From the NCBI GenBank assembly GCA_903912405.1, contig CAIWHF010000007.1, positions 1-6,131 on the forward strand: 6,131 bases of DNA, read 5' to 3'. This stretch comes from an uncultured Bacteroidota bacterium (GTDB lineage: Bacteria > Bacteroidota > Bacteroidia > Chitinophagales > Chitinophagaceae). The notes under the pieces are model-generated. The model was not told the origin of the DNA. It did no database searches and worked only from the letters and a program-made list of their open reading frames with translations. The position numbers and the translations under genes were made by a program. Below, in pieces: positions 1 to 5,950 of this stretch (position 1 is its first letter; the number at the start of each line of letters is the position of its first letter).

Positions 1-34
1 CTCATAGTGTACAAAAGTAATGGAATTAAACTTG

Positions 35-53
35 CTTTAATACAGTATTAAAG
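35..53. repeat. AT-rich inverted repeat at the marC stop codon
   Basis: CTTTAATAC (35-43) and GTATTAAAG (45-53) are perfect 9-bp arms around a single base and cover the marC stop. An alternative overlapping pairing is ATTAAA (25-30) with TTTAAT (36-41). It could be a weak 3' end structure for marC on the minus strand, but the stem is AT-rich and no proper T run follows, so a terminator call is not justified. Confidence 0.3.
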
Positions 54-629
54 AAATAAGTTCGATTTGAAAATCTTCACACTGATAGCTAATAAAATAA
101 CACCAAAGAATTTTCTCACCACTAAAATTCCAGACGGTCCTAATAAACGCTCTAGGAAATTGAGCGAACGAAGCACAATGAAGATAACCACTAAATTGAC
201 TCCAATACCCAATAAAATATTATAGGCATGGAAGTTGGCTTTTAAAGACATAATGGTAGTAAGCGTGCCCGACCCAGCAATAATTGGAAAGGCAATTGGC
301 ACTAAATTACCGGATTTCAAATTAGCATCACTTTTAAAAAACTCTAAACCCAAAACCATTTCCAAGCCTAAAATAAAAATAACGATAGAACCCGCAATGG
401 CAAAGGAGGCAATATCGATTCCCATAAAGGCAAGTGCTCTCTCGCCAATTAAAAAGAATAAATACATTAAAACACCGGAAACAAAGGTGACCATACCAGC
501 ATGAATGTCTCCCATCTTGTTTTTTATAGCAATAAGGACCGGAATGGAACCTAACATATCAATGACCGCAAATAGGGTTAAACTTACCGTAACCACTTGA
601 GATAAACTTACTATTGATAAAGAATCCAT
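48..629 (-). CDS. MarC family integral membrane protein
   Basis: A 193-residue, very hydrophobic protein with about six membrane segments (roughly residues 6-28, 45-64, 74-95, 108-129, 136-155 and 169-188). It carries the MarC/UPF0056 landmarks: IDMLGSIP at 23-30, a VPIAFPIIAGSGTLTT stretch at about 110-125, and a C-terminal VRKFFGVILLAISVKIF segment. MarC proteins sit in the inner membrane; the old link to multiple antibiotic resistance was not upheld, and no substrate is established, so I give no function. The frame stays open to an upstream ATG at 671, which would add 14 residues (207 aa). I prefer the ATG at 629 because the extension looks unlike the family N-terminus and because a TATCTTTG promoter box lies inside it, 15 nt before this ATG. 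It is divergent from pepT. The usual Pro after Asp in the first motif is Met here, and the usual Pro in the AGPG-type motif is Ser. Confidence 0.88.
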   Translation of the reverse strand: MDSLSIVSLSQVVTVSLTLFAVIDMLGSIPVLIAIKNKMGDIHAGMVTFVSGVLMYLFFLIGERALAFMGIDIASFAIAGSIVIFILGLEMVLGLEFFKSDANLKSGNLVPIAFPIIAGSGTLTTIMSLKANFHAYNILLGIGVNLVVIFIVLRSLNFLERLLGPSGILVVRKFFGVILLAISVKIFKSNLFL

Positions 630-644
630 AACACCAATTTGATG

Positions 645-652
645 CAAAGATA
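645..652 (-). promoter_or_regulatory. Putative -7 promoter element for the marC-family gene
   Basis: On the minus strand this reads TATCTTTG, a perfect match to the Bacteroidota -7 consensus TAnnTTTG, ending 15 nt before the preferred ATG at 629. Initiation about 6 nt downstream would leave a leader of roughly 10 nt. I see no TTG at the expected -33 distance, so the call rests on the -7 box and its position. If real, it rules out translation from the upstream ATG at 671. Confidence 0.45.
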
Positions 653-693
653 AAGACTTCCAGTAATCCATACGTTAAACTAAAAAAATCAAA

Positions 694-701
694 TATCTTT
701 G
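694..701 (+). promoter_or_regulatory. Putative -7 promoter element for pepT-purM
   Basis: TATCTTTG is a perfect TAnnTTTG match, ending 14 nt before the pepT ATG. Predicted initiation near 706-708 gives a leader of only about 8-10 nt. There is no clear TTG at -33; the closest is GTTAAAC around 674-680. The box is embedded in the symmetric word CAAATATCTTTG (690-701), whose complement reads GATATTTG, one base off the consensus in the opposite direction. Confidence 0.5.
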
Positions 702-715
702 TATAAATTTCTATC

Positions 716-1969
716 ATGTCTATTCCTTCTTATCAACATACCCTTACAGAACGCTTTATGCGTTATGTTCAAATAGATACACAAAGTGATCCCAATGCTA
801 CTACCCATCCAACTACAGAAAAACAAAAAAACCTAAGTGCGCTCTTACAGCAAGAACTCATAGCTATGGGCATTAGCGATGCTGTTACCGATGAATTTGG
901 CTATGTATATGCAAGTATTCCGGCAACAACTTCAAAGAAAGTACCCGTTTTATGTTTTAGTGCACATGTAGATACGGCACCGGATTGTAGTGGTACGAAT
1001 GTAAAACCTATCCTACATAAGAATTATACCGGCGCACCGCTTATTTTACCAGATGATCCTAAAGTTATCATCACAACCGAACAACACCCGTATTTAAAAA
1101 ACCGAATAGGCGATGATATCATTACGGCAAGTGGCACAACCCTTTTAGGGGCAGATGATAAAGCGGGTGTGGCAATTATCATGGATCTAGCTAATTATTT
1201 AATTACTCATCCTGAATTGGAACATGGCCTTATCAGAATATTATTCACCCCAGATGAGGAAGTAGGAAAAGGTGTAGCTAAAATTGACATGCAACAATTA
1301 GGCGCCGACTTTGGGTACACTTTAGATGGAGGAGAACGCGGCCATTTGGAAGGAGAATCTTTTTCTGCAAATAGTGCTAAAGCAAAGTTTAAAGGCATTA
1401 GTGCTCACCCAGGATATGCAAAAGGTAAAATGGTTAGTGCTTTAAAAGCAGCAGCTCATTTTGTAAATCTATTACCGCTTGAATCTTGGTGCCCAGAGGC
1501 AACGGAAGGAGATGAAGGCTTTGTGCATCCAATGCACATGGACGGTGTTTTGGAAGAAGCAACCGTTCAGTTTATTGTGCGCGATTTTGACACTCAAAAA
1601 CTACTAGAACACGAAGATAGATTGCGCACGCTCTTAAAAGAGACAGAACGTGCTTTCCCGGGCATAGAAACATCCTTGACGGTGCAAGAGCAATATAGAA
1701 ATATGAGAGAAGTGCTGGATCAATATCCAGAAGTAATGGAATATGCAGCACAAGCTTATAAAAAAGCAGGTGTTGATCCAGAAATAATGAAAATTAGAGG
1801 CGGTACGGATGGCTCTCGCTTATCTTTCATGGGTCTTCCCTGCCCTAATATTTTTACCGGAGAAATGGGCATCCACTCTAAACAAGAATATGTGAGTGTA
1901 CAAGACATGGAAAAAGCATGCGAAATCCTTGTTCACTTAGCACAAATATGGACCAACGAATCTAAATAA
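716..1969 (+). CDS. pepT: Peptidase T (tripeptide aminopeptidase)
   Basis: A 417-residue cytosolic di-zinc exopeptidase of the M20 family that removes the N-terminal residue from tripeptides. The complete metal and catalytic set is visible: HVDTAPD (His84, Asp86), GADDKAG (bridging Asp147), PDEE (general base Glu181 and ligand Glu182), TLDGG (Asp204) and GIHSKQE (His387). These follow the same order and spacing as in enteric PepT. The dimerisation (lid) domain lies between the two catalytic halves, roughly residues 215-330, and includes GISAHPGYAKGKMV at about 227-240, typical of M20B enzymes. Length is close to the usual 405-415, and the N-terminus MSIPSYQHTLTERFMRYV fits the family. The start has no Shine-Dalgarno sequence, as expected for this phylum. 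It is the first gene of a likely two-gene unit with purM, 6 nt downstream. PepV and other M20 dipeptidases are the alternatives, but the motif set fits PepT best. Confidence 0.96.
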   Translation: MSIPSYQHTLTERFMRYVQIDTQSDPNATTHPTTEKQKNLSALLQQELIAMGISDAVTDEFGYVYASIPATTSKKVPVLCFSAHVDTAPDCSGTNVKPILHKNYTGAPLILPDDPKVIITTEQHPYLKNRIGDDIITASGTTLLGADDKAGVAIIMDLANYLITHPELEHGLIRILFTPDEEVGKGVAKIDMQQLGADFGYTLDGGERGHLEGESFSANSAKAKFKGISAHPGYAKGKMVSALKAAAHFVNLLPLESWCPEATEGDEGFVHPMHMDGVLEEATVQFIVRDFDTQKLLEHEDRLRTLLKETERAFPGIETSLTVQEQYRNMREVLDQYPEVMEYAAQAYKKAGVDPEIMKIRGGTDGSRLSFMGLPCPNIFTGEMGIHSKQEYVSVQDMEKACEILVHLAQIWTNESK

Positions 1970-1975
1970 CATTTT

Positions 1976-3148
1976 ATGAGCACTAATAATAGATATAATT
2001 TAAGAGGGGTATCTGCACAAAAAGAAGATGTGCATAAAGCTATAGCCAAATTAGATAAAGGACTTTTTCCTAATGCATTTTGCAAAATATATCCAGATTA
2101 TTGGGGTGGCGATGAGGCTTATTGCAATATCATGCATGCCGATGGCGCAGGCACAAAATCTTCGCTAGCATATATTTATTGGAAAGAGACTGGCGACTTA
2201 AGCGTATGGGAAGGTATTGCCATAGACTCCATTGTCATGAATATCGACGACATGTTGTGCGTGGGTGCTGTAGGTCCTTTTACGTATTCATCTACCATTG
2301 GTAGAAACAAAAATTTAATTCCTGCTGAAGTAATATCCCGCATCATCAATGGCACCCAAAGCTATTTTGATACGCTCGCACAATATGGCATACAAGTTCA
2401 TTTAATGGGTGGAGAAACAGCCGATGTAGGCGATGTGGTGAGAACCGTAATTGTAGACGGCACCATGTCGTGTAGAATGGAACGTAGTAAATTAATAACT
2501 ACAGAAAAAATGGATGTGGGCGATGTTATTGTTTCATTGGCAAGCTATGGTCAAGCTAGCTATGAAAACACCTACAACAGTGGCATGGGAAGCAACGGAT
2601 TGACTAGCGCTCGACATGAAATGCTACAAAAGATATACAAAGAAAAATATCCAGAAAGCATAGATCCTAATGTGCCAGATGAAGTAGTCTATAATGGCAA
2701 ACATCTCTTAACCGAAATGACAACAACCGGTCTAGATATAGGCAAGATGATTTTATCTCCTACCCGCACCTATGCGCCTGTAATTTTAGAAATCATTCAA
2801 CAACATTTCGATCAATTACATGGGATTGTGCATTGTAGTGGTGGTGGACAAAGCAAATGCTTACATTATTTACCAAAACCACTGCGCATCGTTAAAGATA
2901 ATTTATTACCAATACCTCCACTGTTCCAACTTATTCAATCGAGTGCAGGAACCGATTGGAGAGAGATGTATCAGGTATTCAATATGGGACAACGCTTAGA
3001 AATTTTCACAGATGCAACCACTGCAGCTTCCATTATTGAAATAGCTAAATCGTTTAATATTGATGCTCAAATTTCTGGCCGTGTAGAAGCCAGCACTAAG
3101 AAAGAAGTAGTTATCGAAAGTCCATACGGACAATTTATTTACGAATAA
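1976..3148 (+). CDS. purM: Phosphoribosylformylglycinamidine cyclo-ligase (AIR synthase), Bacteroidota type
   Basis: A 390-residue protein of the PurM/SelD/HypE/ThiL ATP-binding superfamily. It is predicted to convert FGAM plus ATP to aminoimidazole ribotide, the fifth step of purine synthesis, in the cytosol. Visible motifs are HADGAGTKSSLA (54-65, matching the DGVGTK motif), IDSIVMNIDDMLCVGA (83-98), LMGGETADVGD (143-153), a Gly/Ser/Asn-rich SGMGSNGLTSARHEM (202-216, matching SNGYSLVR), ILSPTRTYAPVILEII (259-274, matching LLxPTRxYV), HCSGGGQSK (286-294, matching HITGGG) and VFNMGQRLEIF (334-344). It is longer than the roughly 345 aa proteobacterial enzyme; one extra stretch lies at about 217-243, between the two domains. 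The order of motifs and the LSPTRTY block separate it from SelD, HypE and ThiL. It follows pepT by 6 nt and is probably co-transcribed with it. No purN or other purine gene is adjacent. Confidence 0.9.
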   Translation: MSTNNRYNLRGVSAQKEDVHKAIAKLDKGLFPNAFCKIYPDYWGGDEAYCNIMHADGAGTKSSLAYIYWKETGDLSVWEGIAIDSIVMNIDDMLCVGAVGPFTYSSTIGRNKNLIPAEVISRIINGTQSYFDTLAQYGIQVHLMGGETADVGDVVRTVIVDGTMSCRMERSKLITTEKMDVGDVIVSLASYGQASYENTYNSGMGSNGLTSARHEMLQKIYKEKYPESIDPNVPDEVVYNGKHLLTEMTTTGLDIGKMILSPTRTYAPVILEIIQQHFDQLHGIVHCSGGGQSKCLHYLPKPLRIVKDNLLPIPPLFQLIQSSAGTDWREMYQVFNMGQRLEIFTDATTAASIIEIAKSFNIDAQISGRVEASTKKEVVIESPYGQFIYE

Positions 3149-3149
3149 G

Positions 3150-3171
3150 TTATTTGAAAAATAATTTTCTT
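3150..3171 (+). terminator. Possible weak AU hairpin terminator after purM
   Basis: TTATTT (3150-3155) and AAATAA (3159-3164) pair around GAA, followed by TTTTCTT. It lies directly after the purM stop, in the position expected for a terminator. The stem has no GC pairs, so efficiency would be low. It overlaps the last codons of the convergent membrane protein gene. Confidence 0.3.
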
Positions 3172-3500
3172 AGGTAATAACTCAACAAACTCATAAGCCC
3201 TATGCTGAATAAAACAGCGGCATAGGGTCTAAGTTCTTTATCAGAGAACTCGCCTATCATCCAAACTGAATTAGCCATAATCCAAAAACAAATAGCCCAA
3301 TTATGGATCCGCTCAGAGGTATTGCTCCAGGATTTAATTAATAAATAAAAAGCCATACTAAGTGTTGGAAAAATCATTACTAACGCTGGAACTTTGAATT
3401 CCATAACCCAACAACTATCCTTAATTAACCAAAGGAATATATGAGCATTTTCAAGACGTTTCAGATGTTGAATGGAAAAGCTTGCTTCAGAATCTTGCAT
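3150..3500 (-). CDS. Small conserved-looking multi-spanning membrane protein, function unknown
   Basis: A 116-residue protein, mostly hydrophobic, with three or four membrane segments: about 19-34 (possibly amphipathic), 36-55, 66-84 and 91-110. It ends in a basic tail, LRKLFFK. Notable blocks are LENAHIFLWLIKDSCW (16-31), VMIFPTLSMAFYLLIK (41-56) and IHNWAICFWIMANSVWMIGEF (65-85); the Trp content is high (6 of 116). I recall uncharacterised proteins of this pattern in other Bacteroidota, with LENxHIxxWLIKDxCW and WxxANSxWM motifs, but cannot name a family. It converges on purM with a single base between the stop codons, and its start faces gapA. A TATATTTG box 37 nt upstream of its ATG may serve as promoter. 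No enzyme motif, signal peptide cleavage site or cofactor motif is visible. The pattern of conserved Trp, Asn and charged residues within membrane segments argues for a real gene rather than a chance frame. Confidence 0.8.
   Translation of the reverse strand: MQDSEASFSIQHLKRLENAHIFLWLIKDSCWVMEFKVPALVMIFPTLSMAFYLLIKSWSNTSERIHNWAICFWIMANSVWMIGEFSDKELRPYAAVLFSIGLMSLLSYYLRKLFFK
3198..3227. repeat. Stable hairpin inside the convergent membrane protein gene
   Basis: CCCTATGC (3198-3205) and GCATAGGG (3220-3227) are perfect 8-bp arms around a 14-nt loop that can extend with a further short pairing. On the minus strand it encodes residues 92-101 of the small membrane protein. In the plus direction it is about 50 nt past the purM stop, where it could form the 3' end of the purM transcript. 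No T run follows on either strand. Confidence 0.45.
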
Positions 3501-3537
3501 AAAAGTTATTAATTTGATAAATATAGCTTAAAAAAAG

Positions 3538-3545
3538 CAAATATA
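3538..3545 (-). promoter_or_regulatory. Putative -7 element for the small membrane protein gene
   Basis: On the minus strand this reads TATATTTG, matching TAnnTTTG, and it ends 37 nt before the ATG at 3500. There is no TTG at the right distance upstream on that strand, so strength is doubtful. It lies 2 nt from the gapA -33 element, so the two promoters could not be occupied at the same time. Confidence 0.35.
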
Positions 3546-3547
3546 GG

Positions 3548-3578
3548 TTGGCAATTTATAGAATGTATTATACCTTTG
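3548..3578 (+). promoter_or_regulatory. Putative gapA promoter, -33 and -7 elements
   Basis: TTG at 3548-3550 and TACCTTTG at 3571-3578 are separated by 20 nt, a complete match to the Bacteroidota consensus TTG-N17-23-TAnnTTTG. It is the best promoter in the window. Initiation would be near 3584, giving a leader of about 30 nt before the ATG at 3616. This suits strong constitutive expression of a glycolytic gene. Confidence 0.65.
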
Positions 3579-3615
3579 AGCCCTCTTAACTATTCACTTT
3601 AAACGAACATATACT

Positions 3616-4629
3616 ATGAGTAAAGTAAAAGTTGCCATTAATGGTTTCGGTAGAATTGGCCGCTTGGCATTTCGTCAAATTTATAACATGGAAGGTATTG
3701 ATGTAGTAGCGATCAATGATCTTACACAACCTCATGTATTAGCACATTTATTAAAATATGATACCGCTCAAGGTCGTTTTGGTGTTGAAGTAACCCATAC
3801 CGATGATAGCATTGTAGTAGCAGGCAATACTATAAAAATATATGCTCAAAAAGATCCATCTCAAATTCCTTGGGGTGCGCATGATGTAGATGTTGTTTTA
3901 GAATGTACAGGATTTTTTACCGATGCAGATAAAGCAGCTGCTCATATTAAAGCAGGTGCTAAACGTGTAGTAATTTCTGCACCTGCAACTGGAGAAATGA
4001 AAACTATTGTTTTCAATGTTAATCACCATGAGTTAGATGGTTCAGAAACAATTATTTCTTGTGCATCTTGCACTACCAACTGTTTAGCTCCTATGGCTAA
4101 AGTATTGAACGATTCATTTGAATTAAAAGCAGGCTTGATGACTACCGTTCATGCCTACACTAATGACCAAAACACTTTAGACGGTCCTCACCCTAAAGGC
4201 GACTTAAGAAGAGCTCGTGCAGCTGCTGAAAATATTATTCCTAACTCTACCGGTGCTGCAAAAGCAATTGGTTTAGTATTACCAGCGTTAAAAGGCAAAT
4301 TGGATGGTGTAGCGCAACGTGTACCAACAGTAACCGGTTCATTAACTGAATTGGTAACTGTTTTAGGTAAAAAAGTAAGCATCGAAGAAGTAAATGCTGC
4401 AATGAAAGCTGCTGCAAACGAATCATTTGGTTATAACGAAGATGAAATTGTAAGTAGCGATATTATTGGTATCTCTTACGGTTCTCTTTTTGACGCTACC
4501 CAAACTAAAGTAATCACTGTTGGAGAAACTCAAATGGTGAAAACAGTTAGTTGGTACGATAACGAAATGAGTTATGTATCTCAATTAGTAAGAACTGTAA
4601 AATATTTTGCAGGTTTAATTTCAAAATAA
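3616..4629 (+). CDS. gapA: Glyceraldehyde-3-phosphate dehydrogenase, type I
   Basis: A 337-residue phosphorylating GAPDH, acting as a cytosolic tetramer, that converts glyceraldehyde-3-phosphate, phosphate and NAD+ to 1,3-bisphosphoglycerate. The N-terminal Rossmann fold shows INGFGRIGR (8-16) and Asp35 in AINDLT, the acidic residue that binds the adenosine ribose and favours NAD over NADP. The catalytic signature SCASCTTNC (148-156) contains nucleophile Cys152, with base His179 in TTVHAYT. Downstream are the S-loop (about 180-210, DGPHPKGDLRRARAAA), the STGAAKAIG phosphate-binding stretch (211-219) and WYDNEMSY (313-320). Length and start are normal. Codon use is skewed towards GGT for glycine (18 of 26 by hand count) compared with purM (10 of 33), consistent with high expression. 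It is preceded by the strongest promoter seen here and followed by a strong terminator, then pgk. Confidence 0.98.
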   Translation: MSKVKVAINGFGRIGRLAFRQIYNMEGIDVVAINDLTQPHVLAHLLKYDTAQGRFGVEVTHTDDSIVVAGNTIKIYAQKDPSQIPWGAHDVDVVLECTGFFTDADKAAAHIKAGAKRVVISAPATGEMKTIVFNVNHHELDGSETIISCASCTTNCLAPMAKVLNDSFELKAGLMTTVHAYTNDQNTLDGPHPKGDLRRARAAAENIIPNSTGAAKAIGLVLPALKGKLDGVAQRVPTVTGSLTELVTVLGKKVSIEEVNAAMKAAANESFGYNEDEIVSSDIIGISYGSLFDATQTKVITVGETQMVKTVSWYDNEMSYVSQLVRTVKYFAGLISK

Positions 4630-4636
4630 ATCTTTT

Positions 4637-4665
4637 AAAAGCCCGATTCTTTCGGGCTTTTTTTT
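4637..4665 (+). terminator. Intrinsic terminator between gapA and pgk
   Basis: A perfect 10-bp inverted repeat, AAAAGCCCGA (4637-4646) and TCGGGCTTTT (4652-4661), with a 5-nt loop TTCTT and a run of eight T (4658-4665). The GC core GCCCGA/TCGGGC makes a stable hairpin. It begins 8 nt after the gapA stop and ends 14 nt before the pgk ATG, so it should separate the expression of the two genes unless it is read through. Confidence 0.9.
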
Positions 4666-4679
4666 AAATCTTATTTAGT

Positions 4680-5888
4680 ATGTCTTTCAAAAATTTCAAC
4701 TTTAAAAATACCAAAGCCCTGGTAAGGGTAGACTTTAACGTGCCTATGAAAAATGGCATCATTAGCGATGATTCAAGAATAAAAGCGGCATTGCCAACTA
4801 TAAAAAAAATAATAACCGATGGTGGCGCCGTAGTTTTAATGAGCCATTGGGGAAGACCCTTAAAAGACATAGAGAAAAAACCTACACTTACACTCGCTGA
4901 TTTTTCTTTAGCACCTGTTGCAAAACACTTAAGTACTTTATTAGGGCAAGAAGTAACTTTCATTAGCGATTGCTTAGGTAAAGAAGCGCAAGAGCTAACG
5001 GCGTCCTTACAAATGGGACAAATAATCTTATTGGAAAATGTAAGGTACTATAAAGAAGAAGAAAAAGGAGCTATCGACTTTGCAAAACAATTAGCTTCTT
5101 ATGGCGATGTATATGTAAATGACGCCTTTGGCACTGCACATAGAGCGCATGCAAGTACGGCAATCATAGCTCAATTTTTTGATAACACTAAAAAGACATT
5201 TGGATTTTTAATGGAGCAAGAAGTTCAGGCTGCAAATAAGGTAATGCACAATGCAGAAGCACCTTTCACCGCTATTATTGGCGGCGCAAAAGTGTCTGAT
5301 AAAATATTAATAATTGAAAACTTATTGGATAGAGCACAACATATTATCATTGGTGGTGGTATGGCTTATACCTTCTTCAAAGCACAAGGTGGGCAAATTG
5401 GTAATTCTCTTTGCGAAGATGATCGTCTCGATATGGCTTTAGCTTTACTGACTAACGCAAAAAACAAAGGAGTTCAAATCCATTTGCCAGCAGATAGTAT
5501 TATTGCCGATAAATTTGCAGCAGATGCTGCAACAAAAATTGCTGACAATACTAGCATAGAAAATGGATGGATGGGTTTAGATATTGGTCCAAATGCCATT
5601 GCTCATTTTTCTGAAATTGTTGCCAATTCTAAAACAATATTATGGAATGGGCCAATGGGGGTGTTTGAAATGGAAGCCTTTCAAAATGGCACTAAAGCAA
5701 TTGCAGAAGCGGTAGCTCAAGCTACTGCCAAAGGCGCATTTTCTCTTGTAGGTGGTGGCGATAGTGTTGCTGCTGTAAATAAATTTAATTTGGCCGACAA
5801 AGTAAGTTATGTAAGTACCGGCGGTGGTGCCATGCTAGAGTATTTTGAAGGGAAAGAATTACCTGGTATTGCTTCTATATTAGCCTAA
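4680..5888 (+). CDS. pgk: Phosphoglycerate kinase
   Basis: A 402-residue monomeric cytosolic kinase transferring phosphate from 1,3-bisphosphoglycerate to ADP, the first ATP-forming step of glycolysis. The N-terminal substrate domain has the signature ALVRVDFNVP (13-22; Arg16, Asp18, Asn20), SHWGRP (55-60), LLENVRYY with Arg122, and GTAHRAHAST (151-160, Arg155), together forming the basic patch. The C-terminal nucleotide domain has IIGGAKVSDKI (199-209, Lys204), IIIGGGMAYTF (222-232), LWNGPMGVFE (321-330, Glu330 at the nucleotide ribose), VGGGDSVAAV (357-366) and VSTGGGAML (378-386). All expected catalytic residues are present and the length is typical (about 390-420). The start matches the family N-terminus and has no Shine-Dalgarno sequence. 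It shares strand and pathway with gapA, but a strong terminator lies between them, and I see no TAnnTTTG box in the gap. How it is transcribed is not evident. Confidence 0.98.
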   Translation: MSFKNFNFKNTKALVRVDFNVPMKNGIISDDSRIKAALPTIKKIITDGGAVVLMSHWGRPLKDIEKKPTLTLADFSLAPVAKHLSTLLGQEVTFISDCLGKEAQELTASLQMGQIILLENVRYYKEEEKGAIDFAKQLASYGDVYVNDAFGTAHRAHASTAIIAQFFDNTKKTFGFLMEQEVQAANKVMHNAEAPFTAIIGGAKVSDKILIIENLLDRAQHIIIGGGMAYTFFKAQGGQIGNSLCEDDRLDMALALLTNAKNKGVQIHLPADSIIADKFAADAATKIADNTSIENGWMGLDIGPNAIAHFSEIVANSKTILWNGPMGVFEMEAFQNGTKAIAEAVAQATAKGAFSLVGGGDSVAAVNKFNLADKVSYVSTGGGAMLEYFEGKELPGIASILA

Positions 5889-5908
5889 ATTAATCGCATA
5901 ATACAAAT

Positions 5909-5937
5909 AAAAACACCTTATATTTAAGGTGTTTTTT
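5909..5937 (+). terminator. Intrinsic terminator after pgk
   Basis: A perfect 12-bp inverted repeat, AAAAACACCTTA (5909-5920) and TAAGGTGTTTTT (5925-5936), with loop TATT and a six-T run (5932-5937), starting 20 nt after the pgk stop. The A-rich left flank means it could also work weakly on the opposite strand. It ends 13 nt before the asnB ATG. Confidence 0.88.
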
Positions 5938-5950
5938 AGCATCTACAACT

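Noticed and set aside
235..504. Plus-strand open frame of 89 codons
   Set aside because: It lies entirely antisense within the marC gene; its composition (Lys/Ile/Pro-rich) reflects the complement of hydrophobic codons and shows no motif.
1207..1398. Minus-strand open frame within pepT
   Set aside because: Antisense shadow of a clearly coding, fully conserved peptidase region.
2122..2304. Plus-strand frame of 60 codons within purM
   Set aside because: Out-of-frame shadow; His, Arg and Cys-rich composition typical of a shifted frame.
1976..3148. SelD, HypE or ThiL instead of PurM
   Set aside because: Same fold, but the SPTRTY block, the GGETAD motif and the downstream GGG block match AIR synthase, and the Cys/Sec-containing N-terminal loop of SelD is absent.
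4188..4382. Minus-strand open frame within gapA
   Set aside because: Antisense to the conserved S-loop region of GAPDH; no independent support.
3616..4629. NADP-dependent or erythrose-4-phosphate dehydrogenase paralogue
   Set aside because: Asp35 in the NAD ribose site and the neighbouring pgk point to glycolytic NAD-dependent GAPDH.
4664..4963. Minus-strand open frame of 99 codons over the pgk start
   Set aside because: Antisense to the conserved substrate domain of Pgk, ending inside the gapA terminator; no promoter or motif.
871..4970. The ten-base word CATTAGCGAT at 871, 4760 and 4961
   Set aside because: All three copies encode Ile-Ser-Asp in frame with common codons; no spacing rule or symmetry, so chance plus codon use explains it.
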